Below, one piece after another: positions 16,123 to 24,673 of a DNA stretch of 64,000 bases. The stretch is from RUG721 sp040307385. GTDB taxonomy: Bacteria; Actinomycetota; Coriobacteriia; Coriobacteriales; Atopobiaceae. The first letter of the stretch is position 1. Each line of letters begins with the position of its first letter. Location of the stretch: positions 1-64,000 of the forward strand of contig JAWRJQ010000079.1 in NCBI GenBank assembly GCA_040307385.1, written 5' to 3'. The translations under genes were made by a program, and so were the position numbers. The notes under the pieces were generated by a model. That model saw nothing but the letters and a program-made list of their open reading frames with translations. It was not told where the DNA came from and made no database searches.

Positions 16123-16992
16123 TCAGGACCTTTCGTTTCCCTCAGCCGAACGTTTGAGGCGGTCGCCTTCGGCAAGCAGGCGTTCGAGCTCCGGTGCGTC
16201 GCCCGCCGCGATGGCATCCCGGTATGATGCGAGGCTCTCGATGAGGACATCGATCTCATGCGAGAGGAAGTCGGCGTTATCGAGGAAGAGCTCGGTCCAC
16301 ATGGCGGCATTGAGGCGCGCCACGCGCGTGAGATCTTTATACGAGCCCGCCGAGAAACCCTTGTGCTTTTGGGCCGTGGGACTCTTGACGTAGGCGTTCG
16401 ACACCACGTGGGCGAGCTGCGAGGTGTAGGCGATCATGCGGTCGTGCTCCTCCGCCGTCGCGAGCGTGAACGAGCCGAAACCGCACGGCTCGAGGAGGAG
16501 CTTGAGCCTCTCGAGCACCTCGAGACGGGCGAAATCGTCCATCGCCGGCGGCACCGCCACGAGGGGCGCGCCGCGGAACATGTTGGCGCGCGCATGCGCG
16601 AAGCCGGAGAACTGCGTTCCCGCCATGGGATGGCAGCCCACGAACGTGAAACCGTACTCGTCTGCGATGGCGGCGCACGCCGATACCACGGAGCGTTTGA
16701 CGCCTGCGGAATCGATGACGATGGCCCCATCGGAGATGAGGGACGCCTTCTCAGCCAGCCACGCGACGCCCGCGGCGGGATAGGTGGCGAGGATGATGAG
16801 CTCGCAGGCGGGGATCGTCGCGTCGTCGAGCTTGCCGGAAATGGTCTCGATCTGTGCGAGCTCGATGATGGAGCGGCTTCGGTTCCACGCGAAGACGTCC
16901 CATCCCGCTGCAGCGTAGGTTTTGGCGAACGAGCCGCCGATGAGCCCCAGCCCCACCACGCCGATGCGCTTCTCGATGAACGTGCACGTCAT
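16123..16992 (-). CDS. tyrA: prephenate dehydrogenase
   Basis: Oxidatively decarboxylates prephenate to 4-hydroxyphenylpyruvate on the way to tyrosine. It is 289 residues, a monofunctional enzyme without a mutase or ACT domain. The Rossmann motif GVVGLGLIGGSF is at the N-terminus, with CHPMAG and the catalytic-helix segment TSQLAHVVSNAYV further on. It directly abuts aroF (no intergenic base) and is 2 bases from aroB. Feedback control by Tyr is more likely exerted on the DAHP synthase next door. Confidence 0.94.
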   Translation of the reverse strand: MTCTFIEKRIGVVGLGLIGGSFAKTYAAAGWDVFAWNRSRSIIELAQIETISGKLDDATIPACELIILATYPAAGVAWLAEKASLISDGAIVIDSAGVKRSVVSACAAIADEYGFTFVGCHPMAGTQFSGFAHARANMFRGAPLVAVPPAMDDFARLEVLERLKLLLEPCGFGSFTLATAEEHDRMIAYTSQLAHVVSNAYVKSPTAQKHKGFSAGSYKDLTRVARLNAAMWTELFLDNADFLSHEIDVLIESLASYRDAIAAGDAPELERLLAEGDRLKRSAEGNERS

Positions 16993-18009
16993 CTAGGCCT
17001 CCGCCGTGATCGCCGTGCGGATGAGGGCGATGCGCTTCATGGCGTCTGCGAACATCGCGGGCGTGAGCGCTTGGGCGCCGTCGGACCAGGCCTCGGTGGG
17101 GTTATCGTGCACCTCGATCTCGAGGCCGTCGGCACCCGCTGCGGTTGCCGCATAGGCCACGGGCCGCACGTAGCGCGTGTATCCCGTGGCGTGGCTGGGA
17201 TCGCCGATGACGGGGAGGTGCGTGAGGTTCTTGAGCACGGGGATGGCGTTCACATCGAAGGTGTTGCGCGTGCGCGTTTCGAACGTACGGATGCCGCGTT
17301 CGCAGAGCATGACCTTCTCATTGCCCTCGCTCATGATGTACTCGGCCGCCATGAGGTGCTCGTCGATGGTGCCGGCGATGCCGCGCTTCAACAGCACGGG
17401 GATGTCGGTCTTGCCCACCTCTTTGAGCAGCGGGAAGTTCTGCGCGTTGCGGGCGCCTATCTGCATGATATCGACCCTGTGGTCGACGAAGGTCTGGATG
17501 TCGCGGGGGTCCATGATCTCCGTGACGAAGGGCATGCCGAGCTCCTCGCGCGCCTCGCAGAGCAGGTCGAGGCCCCGCTCGCCCATGCCCTGGCTGGTGT
17601 AGGGCGAGGTGCGGGGCTTGAAGGCGCCTCCCCGCAGGATGGTGGCGCCGGCTGCCTTGACCGCACGCGCGATGCCGATGAGGTTCTCGCCCTCGACGGA
17701 GCAGGGGCCCGCCATGACATGGAAGCTCCCGCCGCCGATGAGGACGCCGTACCCGCAATCGATGACCGTGTCTTCGGGGTGGAATTTGCGGTTGGCCTGC
17801 TTGAACGGCTCGGAGACGCGCTGGACGCGCTCGATGATGTCCATGCTCTCGAGCAGGAACGGGTCGATGCGCGAGGTGTCGCCGATGATTCCGACGACGA
17901 TCTCGTTCTCGCCCTGGGAAACATGCGTCTTGAACCCGCGTCCCTCGATCCAGGAGATGAAATGGTCGAGCTGCTCCTGCGTGGCGGATTGCCTGACGAC
18001 TGCGATCAT
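16993..18009 (-). CDS. aroF: 3-deoxy-7-phosphoheptulonate (DAHP) synthase, type I-beta with ferredoxin-like regulatory domain
   Basis: Condenses PEP and erythrose 4-phosphate, the entry step of the shikimate pathway. It is 338 residues. Residues 1-70 (MIAVVRQSATQEQL...) form the ferredoxin-like domain that gives tyrosine inhibition in Thermotoga-type DAHP synthases; the barrel follows with AGPCSVE, RGGAFKPRTSPY, QIGARNAQNF, KRG and GDPSHATG. ATG 18009 is chosen because it begins exactly at this domain and has an AAAGG site about 9 bases upstream; the frame stays open to 18129 without family content. First gene of the aromatic operon. A TAATAC box at 18044-18049 on this strand could be its -10 element. 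Confidence 0.95.
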   Translation of the reverse strand: MIAVVRQSATQEQLDHFISWIEGRGFKTHVSQGENEIVVGIIGDTSRIDPFLLESMDIIERVQRVSEPFKQANRKFHPEDTVIDCGYGVLIGGGSFHVMAGPCSVEGENLIGIARAVKAAGATILRGGAFKPRTSPYTSQGMGERGLDLLCEAREELGMPFVTEIMDPRDIQTFVDHRVDIMQIGARNAQNFPLLKEVGKTDIPVLLKRGIAGTIDEHLMAAEYIMSEGNEKVMLCERGIRTFETRTRNTFDVNAIPVLKNLTHLPVIGDPSHATGYTRYVRPVAYAATAAGADGLEIEVHDNPTEAWSDGAQALTPAMFADAMKRIALIRTAITAEA

Positions 18010-18146
18010 ATGACACGCCTTTCTCGGGTGCGCCCCATCCGGGGTATTACGTTGTTTGTGAGATGGTAGCACGTGGGAGGGCCCGCCCCGCATGCGCGCC
18101 TCATGTTTAATCAAACGGTTCCCGCCCACGCGGGTGCGCGGTGGGA

Positions 18147-18152
18147 TATACT
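18147..18152 (+). promoter_or_regulatory. putative -10 element of the tRNA-Arg gene
   Basis: TATACT at 18147-18152 would place the transcript start about 6 bases before the mature tRNA 5' end at 18165. No convincing -35 hexamer is seen at the expected distance. Confidence 0.45.
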
Positions 18153-18164
18153 ACGACATGGTGC

Positions 18165-18240
18165 GCCCCCATAGCTCAGTGGATAGAGCGTTCGCCTCCG
18201 GAGCGAAAGGTCGCGGGTTCGATTCCCCCTGGGGGCACCA
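18165..18240 (+). tRNA. tRNA-Arg (anticodon CCG)
   Basis: Full cloverleaf of 76 bases including encoded CCA. Acceptor GCCCCCA (18165-18171) pairs with TGGGGGC (18230-18236), discriminator A. D stem GCTC/GAGC; anticodon stem TTCGC/GCGAA around loop CTCCGGA, so the anticodon is CCG (18198-18200) reading CGG. The T stem GCGGG/CCCCC has one C-C mismatch (18214 against 18228). It lies divergent from the aromatic operon and just before the carbohydrate island. Confidence 0.97.
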
Positions 18241-18285
18241 TCTTCCTTTTCCGATGCCTTTCTCCGCCGCCGACGGTGCCGGCCG

Positions 18286-18400
18286 CCATGGCACCACATC
18301 GCCCTATTCCTGCGCCTTGAGCCGCGAGAAGGCCTTATTCCTTAGGAACAAGGCCTTCTCGTGCCGAAAAACGTAGGAATAGGGCGTTTCGGTGCCACGG
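18286..18400. repeat. 115-bp nested palindrome downstream of tRNA-Arg
   Basis: Outer arms 18286-18314 and 18372-18400 match at 24 of 29 positions. An inner perfect 12-bp stem CGAGAAGGCCTT (18325-18336) pairs with 18350-18361, and TTCC/GGAA closes a TTA loop at 18342-18344. The whole element folds as one long hairpin on either strand. Compensated arms and compact size resemble a non-coding miniature mobile element or a structured terminator; no target-site duplication is obvious. Confidence 0.6.
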
Positions 18401-18410
18401 TCTGTGCGTG

Positions 18411-18457
18411 CCCCGCTCGGGGAGTATCCCCCAATGGGGGAGTATCCCCGAGCGGGG
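18411..18457. terminator. GC-rich hairpin just after kdgK
   Basis: CCCCGCTCGGGGA (18411-18423) pairs perfectly with 18445-18457; inside, TCCCCC pairs with GGGGGA around an AAT loop, with a symmetric GTA/GTA internal loop. It starts 7 bases beyond the kdgK stop codon, so it could end the minus-strand uronate operon or protect its mRNA. No T tract follows. Confidence 0.45.
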
Positions 18458-18463
18458 AGCCCG

Positions 18464-19492
18464 CTACCTCTGCACCCTGCCCGTCCCATCGCCGCCCATG
18501 AGCTTTTCCACCTCGGACGTGTCCACTCGGTTGAAGTCGCCGAGGATGGAGTGCTTGAGGCAGGAGGCGGCCACGGCGAACTCCAGCGCCTGCTGCTTAT
18601 CGTCATAGCGGGTCAGTCCATAGAGCAGTCCGCCGCCGAAACTGTCGCCGCCGCCCACGCGATCGACGATGTCTCGGATCTCATAGCGCTTCGATTCGTA
18701 GAAACGCTCCCGGTCGTTGAGGCAGGCGGCCCAGCCGTTCCAGTCGGCGCTCTTGCTCTCGCGCAGGGTGATCGCGATCATCTTCATGTTGGGATATGCA
18801 GCCAGAACCTTGTCGCCCAAAGCCTTGTATTTTGCACGGTCGAGCTCGCCGGACTCCACCACCACGTCGGTGGTGATCTCCAGGGACTTCTGCACATCCT
18901 CTTCGTTGGCTATGGCGACGTCGACGTAGTTCGCGAGCTCGCGCATGACCTCGGCGGCGCTCACGCCGTACTTCCACAGGTTCTTGCGGAAATTCAGGTC
19001 GCAGGAGACGGTGATGCCGCGCTTCTTCGCCTCCATAACCGCCTCGAGGCTCAAATCCTTCGCGCTTGCGGAGATGGCCGGGGTGATTCCGGTGATATGG
19101 AACCAGTCAACGCCCTCGAAGGCCCTGTTCCAGTCTATGTCGCCTGGCTGGGCCAGGGCGATGGCGGAATACTCGCGGTCATAGACCACCTTGCTGGGGC
19201 GCGCATTGGCGCCGGTCTCGAGATAATAGGTGCCGAAACGCCCCTTGTCGGAACGGACGATGCGGGAGGTATCCACCCCGAAGCTGCGCAGCTCCTTGAT
19301 GCACTCGTCGGCGATGGCGTTCTTCGGCAGCACGGTTAGATAGGAGACGTCCTGTCCGTAGTTCGCCAGCGAAACCGCCACATTGGACTCCCCGCCACCG
19401 AACGTGGCCTCCAGAAGGGGGCTTTGGAAAAAGCGCTCCTGTCCGGGGGATTTGAGGCGAAGCATGATCTCTCCGAATGTCAAGAACTTCAT
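18464..19492 (-). CDS. kdgK: 2-keto-3-deoxygluconate kinase (PfkB family)
   Basis: Phosphorylates KDG to KDPG in hexuronate breakdown. It is 342 residues. The N-terminal FGGGESNVAVSLANYG and the C-terminal DRVGGGDSFGGGLLYG, with catalytic Asp and anion hole, are PfkB signatures; SCDLNFRKNLW is typical of KDG kinases. The ribosome site is GGGAGGA before ATG 19492, 16 bases after kdgA. Last gene of the uxu operon; two hairpins follow it. Confidence 0.93.
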   Translation of the reverse strand: MKFLTFGEIMLRLKSPGQERFFQSPLLEATFGGGESNVAVSLANYGQDVSYLTVLPKNAIADECIKELRSFGVDTSRIVRSDKGRFGTYYLETGANARPSKVVYDREYSAIALAQPGDIDWNRAFEGVDWFHITGITPAISASAKDLSLEAVMEAKKRGITVSCDLNFRKNLWKYGVSAAEVMRELANYVDVAIANEEDVQKSLEITTDVVVESGELDRAKYKALGDKVLAAYPNMKMIAITLRESKSADWNGWAACLNDRERFYESKRYEIRDIVDRVGGGDSFGGGLLYGLTRYDDKQQALEFAVAASCLKHSILGDFNRVDTSEVEKLMGGDGTGRVQR

Positions 19493-19508
19493 CGTAGTAT
19501 CCTCCCTG

Positions 19509-20141
19509 CTATCGGATGCTCTTCACGATCTCATGCGCTGTACGGCAGAGGCTTGCAATCTTCTCGAAGTTTCCCTCGGCGATGTCTTTACGCGGACAGA
19601 CCCAGCTGCCGCCTGCCGCATGAACAGAAGGCGATGACAAGAACTCGGCGAGGTTGTCGTTATTGACGCCGCCTGTGGGGATGAACTTCGTGCCGGTGAA
19701 AGGGCCCGCAAGCGCATTGATCGCCTTCAGACCGCCGTAGATGTTGGCGGGGAAGAACTTCAAGACGTTCAGACCGCGTTTATGCGCCGTCATGATCTCG
19801 GTAGGCGTGACGCATCCGGGCAGCACCGCGGTGCCGTTTTCCACGCACCATTCCACGATGCCCGCATCGTAGCCGGGGGAGACGATGAACCTGGCACCGC
19901 ACTGGACGGCGAGCTTTGCCTGCTCAAGATCAACCACGGTGCCGGCTCCAACCAGAATCTCCGGCATGCTCTCGCTGACGGCGCGGATGGAGTCCGCCGC
20001 CGCAGCGGTGCGGAAGGTGATCTCCATGATGGGCACTCCGCCCCCAACCATGGCCGTTGCGGTGGGAAGAGCGTCCTCTGCGCGGTCGAGCACGACTACG
20101 GGAACGACGCCGACCTCGTAAAGCCTGCTCATGATATCCAT
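19509..20141 (-). CDS. kdgA: KDPG/KHG aldolase
   Basis: Cleaves 2-keto-3-deoxy-6-phosphogluconate to pyruvate and glyceraldehyde 3-phosphate, the final step of the pathway encoded in this operon. It is 210 residues, the usual size. Motifs: MEITFRT with catalytic Glu, GAGTV, SPGYD, LKFFPA with the Schiff-base Lys, and PTGGV. ATG 20141 (MDIMSRLYEVG) has a strong GGAGGAGGG ribosome site; the longer frame to 20201 only overlaps uxaC. Confidence 0.95.
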   Translation of the reverse strand: MDIMSRLYEVGVVPVVVLDRAEDALPTATAMVGGGVPIMEITFRTAAAADSIRAVSESMPEILVGAGTVVDLEQAKLAVQCGARFIVSPGYDAGIVEWCVENGTAVLPGCVTPTEIMTAHKRGLNVLKFFPANIYGGLKAINALAGPFTGTKFIPTGGVNNDNLAEFLSSPSVHAAGGSWVCPRKDIAEGNFEKIASLCRTAHEIVKSIR

Positions 20142-20154
20142 GTTGCCCTCCTCC

Positions 20155-21528
20155 TTACAGATCGAAGAAACGCTCGGCATTGCGGAAGCACACGCCCTCA
20201 ACGATCAGCCGGAGGGCCTTTTCGTCGTAGGGATATTCGCCGTCTTCCACCCATGAGCCGATAAGCTCGCAGAGAATGCGGCGGAAATAGCCGTGGCGGG
20301 CATAGCTCAGGAAGCTGCGGGAGTCGGTCAACATCCCAACGAAGCCTGCTAGATACCCCTCGGCAGCGAGGCTTTTCAGCTGCGCGCGCATGCCGTCAAG
20401 ATGGTCGTTGAACCACCATGCGCTGCCGTGTTGGAGCTTCGCCCCGTCCGACTGGAACGCGCCCATCACGGTTTCGATCGCCGTGTTGTCGTTGGGGTCG
20501 AGGGAGTAGAGGATGGTCTTCGGCAGCTCGTCCGACTCGTCGAGGGCGTTTAAAAAGGCCGCCAAAGCCTTGATCGAAACGCGGTCGCCGATGGAGTCGA
20601 TTCCGGCATCAGCACCGAGCGTGCGGAACACGCGCCGGCTGTTGTCGCGGATCACACCGAAATGCAGCTGCATCACAAGCCCGCGCTTATGGTATTCCCG
20701 TCCGAGGAAGAGCAGCAGCGCAGTCTTGAACCGCTCCTGCTCGCGTTGCGTCAGCGGGTCGCCGTGCAGACGCTTTTGGAAGATCTCCTCGACCTCGGCG
20801 ACTGATGCGGGAGCGAAGGGAACGGCTTCCATGCCGTGGTCGGAGACCCGGCAGCCGAGGGAAGCGAAATGATCGAGCCGATCTGCGAGCGCCTCCTTCA
20901 GCTCCGTAAAGCTGCCGATCGCCCCCAAGCGCACAAGATACTCCCGATAATCAGGCTTTTCGATGCCGAGTGCCCTGTCGGGGCGGAAGCTCGGCAGCAC
21001 CCGGACGGGAAAGCTCTCGTCTGCTGCGAGCTTTCGATGCCATTCCAGGCTGTCCGCCGGGTCATCCGTGGTGCAGAGAGCCGTGACGCCGGACGATAGG
21101 ATCAGCTGCCGCGCGGACATGCCCCGCAGCTTCTCGTTGCAAAGCATCCAGATCTCCTCGGCGGTGTCTCCGTTGAGGACGCCCTCATAGCCGAAATACG
21201 TGCGCAGCTCCAGATGGCTCCAGTGGTACAGGGGATTGCCGATAGCGAGGCCGAGGGTCTCCGCCCATGCTTGGAACTTATCCCGGTCGGAGGCATCGCC
21301 GGTGATTCGGCTCTCCCGTACGCCCGCGGAGCGCATCAGCCGCCATTTGTAGTGGTCGCCGCCTAGCCAGATCTGCGTGATGTTCTCGAATCTCCGGTCC
21401 TCATAGATCTCTTGAGGGTCGAGGTGGCAGTGATAGTCGATGATCGGCTGCTTTGCCGCCGTATCGTGATAGAGCGTGCGCGCCGTTTCGGTGGTGAGCA
21501 GAAAGTCCTCGTCCAGAAAGCGCTTCAT
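20155..21528 (-). CDS. uxaC: glucuronate isomerase
   Basis: Isomerises D-glucuronate to D-fructuronate (and galacturonate to tagaturonate), the first cytoplasmic step. It is 457 residues, as expected for UxaC of the amidohydrolase fold. The metal motif DYHCHLDPQEI is near residue 30, and GNPLYHWSHLELR, LDPNDNTAIE and SDRDKF segments are family-typical. It starts 3 bases after the SDR gene stop. No altronate branch (uxaA/uxaB) is present, so glucuronate is the likely substrate. Confidence 0.95.
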   Translation of the reverse strand: MKRFLDEDFLLTTETARTLYHDTAAKQPIIDYHCHLDPQEIYEDRRFENITQIWLGGDHYKWRLMRSAGVRESRITGDASDRDKFQAWAETLGLAIGNPLYHWSHLELRTYFGYEGVLNGDTAEEIWMLCNEKLRGMSARQLILSSGVTALCTTDDPADSLEWHRKLAADESFPVRVLPSFRPDRALGIEKPDYREYLVRLGAIGSFTELKEALADRLDHFASLGCRVSDHGMEAVPFAPASVAEVEEIFQKRLHGDPLTQREQERFKTALLLFLGREYHKRGLVMQLHFGVIRDNSRRVFRTLGADAGIDSIGDRVSIKALAAFLNALDESDELPKTILYSLDPNDNTAIETVMGAFQSDGAKLQHGSAWWFNDHLDGMRAQLKSLAAEGYLAGFVGMLTDSRSFLSYARHGYFRRILCELIGSWVEDGEYPYDEKALRLIVEGVCFRNAERFFDL

Positions 21529-21531
21529 CGG

Positions 21532-22386
21532 CTACACCCCGCTGTAGGCTGAGAAGCCGCCGTCGATGGGAAGCGTCACACCGGTGATAAAGCCCGCGGC
21601 ATCGTTGTCGAGCAGGAACAGCACCGCGCCCGACAGCTCCTTCTCGCTGTCTCCGAAGCGGCCCATGGGCGTCGCGGCGAGAATCTTGCCCGTGCGGGCC
21701 GTGGGGGTTCCGTCCTCGTTGAACAGCAGCGCCCTGTTCTGCGCCGTGGCGAAGAATCCGGGGGCGATGGCGTTCACGCGAATGCCGACCTTGGAGAAAT
21801 GCACTGCCAGCCACTGGGTGAAGTTCGTCACGGCGGCCTTTGCTCCTGAGTAGGCGGGAATCTTGGTGAGGGGGGTGAAGGCGTTCATGGAGCTGATGTT
21901 CAGGATGCAGCAGCCTTCGCGCCCTATCATGTGGCGGGCGAACGCCTGAGTGGGGATGAGGGTCCCGGCGAAGTTCAGGTTGAAGACGCTCTCCACGCCG
22001 GCTTCATCCAAGTCGAAGAAGCTCTTGGTGCCCGCTTCGAGATCGCCGGGCTCGAAATACTCCTTGTCCGTGGTTGCCATGGGGTGGTTGCCGCCGGCCC
22101 CATTCAACAGGATGTCACAGGGCCCGAGGTCTCGCAGCACCTCGTCGGCCACCGTACGGCAGCGTGCCTTGTCAAGCACGTCGCAGCCGTAGGCCCGGGC
22201 GGTGCCGCCCGCAGCGGCGATCTCATCAGCGACTATCTGCGCCTTCTCTTCGGTGCGGTCGAGAAGCGCCACCTGCGCGCCCGCGCGCGCCAGCACTTTG
22301 GAGAGCGTCGAGCACAGCACGCCCGCTGCGCCCGTGACCACGGCCACCTTGCCGCTCAAATCGGTGCCCAACACGTTTTCTTCCAT
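21532..22386 (-). CDS. uxuB: SDR-type D-mannonate oxidoreductase (fructuronate reductase)
   Basis: Short-chain dehydrogenase that most likely reduces fructuronate to mannonate, like the Bacillus YjmF/UxuB group. It is 284 residues. The cofactor motif reads TGAAGVLCSTLS, the VLC variant seen in that group; NGAGGNHP, the Ser of NISSMNAF and YSGAK (YxxxK) complete the catalytic set. ATG 22386 with AAGGAGG upstream is chosen; the frame continuing to 22623 runs through uxuA. It lies between uxuA and uxaC, exactly where the pathway needs it. Confidence 0.9.
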   Translation of the reverse strand: MEENVLGTDLSGKVAVVTGAAGVLCSTLSKVLARAGAQVALLDRTEEKAQIVADEIAAAGGTARAYGCDVLDKARCRTVADEVLRDLGPCDILLNGAGGNHPMATTDKEYFEPGDLEAGTKSFFDLDEAGVESVFNLNFAGTLIPTQAFARHMIGREGCCILNISSMNAFTPLTKIPAYSGAKAAVTNFTQWLAVHFSKVGIRVNAIAPGFFATAQNRALLFNEDGTPTARTGKILAATPMGRFGDSEKELSGAVLFLLDNDAAGFITGVTLPIDGGFSAYSGV

Positions 22387-22387
22387 G

Positions 22388-23473
22388 TTATCCCGCCTCC
22401 TTATCCATGAGATCCCACGCGCCCAGCATGTACATGATGCCGAGGGCCCGGTCGTACAGCCCGTAACCGGGACGAACGTGCCCGGGCTTCTCGTCCCACA
22501 GATGCCGACCGTGATCCGGGCGGATGTAGCCCTCATACCCGCTGTCGTGATAGGCGCGGAGGATGTCCAGAATGCCGGTATCTCCGTCGCAGTCCCGATG
22601 GCTGGCCTCGGAGAAGTCGCCATTGGGGAAGTGCTTGACGTTTCGGATGTGGGCGAAGGCGATGCGGTCGCAGTGCTTCCGCACGATAGCGGCCACGTTG
22701 TTCTCGGGATTCGCGTTCAGGCTTCCGGAGCAGAGGGTCAGGCAGTTATAGGGGTCGTCCACCATCTTCAGGAAGCGTTCGATGTTCGCCTCATCCACCA
22801 GAAGCCGCGGCAGACCGAAGATGTCCCAGGGGGGATCGTCCATATGCACGGCCATTTTGATATCGCACTCATGGCACACAGGCATGAGGCGTTCGAGGAA
22901 GTAGCGGAGGTTCTCCCAGAGCATGTCGTGGGACACGCCTTTGTACGCCTCGAACAGTTCATCCAGTTTGGCCATGCGCTCCGGCTCCCAGCCGGGGAAG
23001 GTCATATGGTACTTCTCCGTAAAGCCCATGACGTAGTCGGCCATTTGCCTGGGGTCGTCCTGAATCATGTCCTTCTGGTAGTAGAGCGCGGTCGAGCCGT
23101 CTCCCACGGGGTGGAATAGGTCCGAGCGAGTCCAATCGAAGACGGGCATGAAGTTGTAGCAGATGACCTTCACGCCGAAGGGCGCGAGGTTGCGTATGGT
23201 CTCGATGTAGGCATCGATGTACCCGTCTCGGCTGGGCAGGCCGATCTTGATATCGTCGTGGACGTTCACGCTCTCCACCACGTCGGCGTTGAAGCCGGCG
23301 GCGCGGATCTGCTCGACCACCGGGGAGATCTCCTTCGGCTGCCAGACCTCGCCGGGCAGCTTGTCGTGCAGCGCCCAGACGATGGTGCTGACACCCGGGA
23401 TCTGCCGGATGTCCGAGAGGCTGATCCTGTCGTTTCCCGTGCCGTACCAGCGAAAGCCCATCTGCATAGCCAT
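22388..23473 (-). CDS. uxuA: mannonate dehydratase
   Basis: Dehydrates D-mannonate to KDG. It is 361 residues. The N-terminus MGFRWYG, the HDDIKIGLPSRD and HMDDPPWDIFGLPRL segments, and RPDHGRHLWDE near the C-terminus are characteristic of UxuA. The start at 23473 has a GCGGGGATC ribosome site. First gene of the five-gene glucuronate operon, divergent from an AraC-type regulator. The operon covers the whole route from glucuronate to central metabolism. Confidence 0.95.
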   Translation of the reverse strand: MAMQMGFRWYGTGNDRISLSDIRQIPGVSTIVWALHDKLPGEVWQPKEISPVVEQIRAAGFNADVVESVNVHDDIKIGLPSRDGYIDAYIETIRNLAPFGVKVICYNFMPVFDWTRSDLFHPVGDGSTALYYQKDMIQDDPRQMADYVMGFTEKYHMTFPGWEPERMAKLDELFEAYKGVSHDMLWENLRYFLERLMPVCHECDIKMAVHMDDPPWDIFGLPRLLVDEANIERFLKMVDDPYNCLTLCSGSLNANPENNVAAIVRKHCDRIAFAHIRNVKHFPNGDFSEASHRDCDGDTGILDILRAYHDSGYEGYIRPDHGRHLWDEKPGHVRPGYGLYDRALGIMYMLGAWDLMDKEAG

Positions 23474-23608
23474 AAGATCCCCGCCGTAACTATTGATTCT
23501 GCCGATGATCTAGCTTACAGTTTAGTACGCAATAATAACAATATAAATTGCATTATTTGCTATATACATTGCTTATCTTGCTATGCTCTGTGGCATGAGG
23601 TGGGAATG
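23474..23608. promoter_or_regulatory. AT-rich divergent control region, uxuA / AraC regulator
   Basis: 135 bases much richer in A/T than the flanking genes. TTGC motifs recur at 23548 (TTGCAT), 23557 (TTGCTA), 23569 (TTGCTT) and 23578 (TTGCTA), 9-12 bases apart, which looks like an operator array for the adjacent regulator. Promoters for both directions must lie here, but no single -35/-10 pair stands out. Confidence 0.5.
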
Positions 23609-24451
23609 ATGCGAAAGAAGACCCAGCGATTCGATCCGCGGCAGACCATGCATCGTGAAGACTATGAGATCTTTCATTATCACGATGCGAAAATAGAGGA
23701 CGTGCCGCTGCACCACCATGATTTCTACGAGGTCTACTATTTTCTCAGCGGCACGGTGGACTATCTCGTCGAAGGCATCAGCTACACGCTCCTTCCCGGC
23801 GACTTGCTGCTGATCAGCCCCATGGACCTGCATCGCCCTCTCGTCGCGCCGGGGGAGGGGTATGAGCGGATCGTGCTGTGGATCGACGCCGCCTATCTGG
23901 ACAGCCTTCTGCCGTCTGGCGAGCTCCGCGCATGTTTTGAGAGCGGGCGCCGCCTCTATCGCAGCGCGCATACGTCCGTTCCGCAGCTGATGGAACGTCT
24001 GGGGGAGGCGTTTGCCATGCAGAGCACCCCGGCTGACGGCCTGTGCTCGAGGGGTCTGTTCCTGCAGCTGATGGCGGAGCTGCTGCACCTTACAACAGGC
24101 AGGGGGGAGAGCGCGGGCGGCGATGTCTCCGTCCCTCCGCTCGTGCAGGAGGCGCTGCGCTATATCGCCGAGAACTACCGGGAAGAATTGAGCTTGGATG
24201 CGCTCGCCACGCGCTTCTTCGTCAGCAAATACCATCTTTCGCACAGCTTCCGCGATGCGGTCGGCGTGAGCGTGTACCGCTACATCCTCCTCAAGCGCCT
24301 GCAGAACGCCAAACAGCGTCTCTCGGCGGGAGAGGCTCCGGGCGAGGTGTGCCGAGCCTGCGGTTTCCAGAACTATACCAATTTCTATCGCGCGTTCCGG
24401 CAGCTCTACGGCCTCAGCCCGCAGGAGGCGCAGGAGAAGCAGGCGGGATAG
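23609..24451 (+). CDS. AraC-family transcriptional regulator of the glucuronate operon
   Basis: 280-residue regulator. N-terminal cupin with VPLHHHDFYEVYYFLSG and LPGDLLLISP as the ligand pocket (about 30-85); C-terminal double helix-turn-helix (about 175-275), including LSLDALATRFFVSKYHLSHSF and ACGFQNYTNFYRAF. ATG 23609 fits GAGGTGGG better than ATG 23606 immediately before it. Divergent from uxuA, so it is inferred to sense a uronate-pathway intermediate and control uxuA-kdgK. Confidence 0.88.
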   Translation: MRKKTQRFDPRQTMHREDYEIFHYHDAKIEDVPLHHHDFYEVYYFLSGTVDYLVEGISYTLLPGDLLLISPMDLHRPLVAPGEGYERIVLWIDAAYLDSLLPSGELRACFESGRRLYRSAHTSVPQLMERLGEAFAMQSTPADGLCSRGLFLQLMAELLHLTTGRGESAGGDVSVPPLVQEALRYIAENYREELSLDALATRFFVSKYHLSHSFRDAVGVSVYRYILLKRLQNAKQRLSAGEAPGEVCRACGFQNYTNFYRAFRQLYGLSPQEAQEKQAG

Positions 24452-24673
24452 GCCCCGGGCCAGGCGCGGTGCGGCTACGATCGCGCAACCGACTGCCTCG
24501 AACCCGCGCAGCGCCTTTTGCACCGCAGGGGCTTCGGCGAGCGGCCCGCCGCGCGGCTGCGGTCGCACGACCGGCGTGAAACGCTGCCTGGCTGGCGGGG
24601 TCGGTATCATGGGGAGGCGAGAAACGCTCCGCGCCGAGGCGAAGCCGAGGGGCTCGCAGAGGAGGGATGGCAG

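Noticed and set aside
18010..18164. Possible T-box or leader peptide before aroF
   Set aside because: No T-box consensus, no run of Tyr/Phe/Trp codons and no terminator/antiterminator pair; the leader appears to be only about 30-60 bases.
18286..18457. CRISPR-like repeat
   Set aside because: The elements are single palindromes without spacer-separated direct repeats; no cas gene is present.
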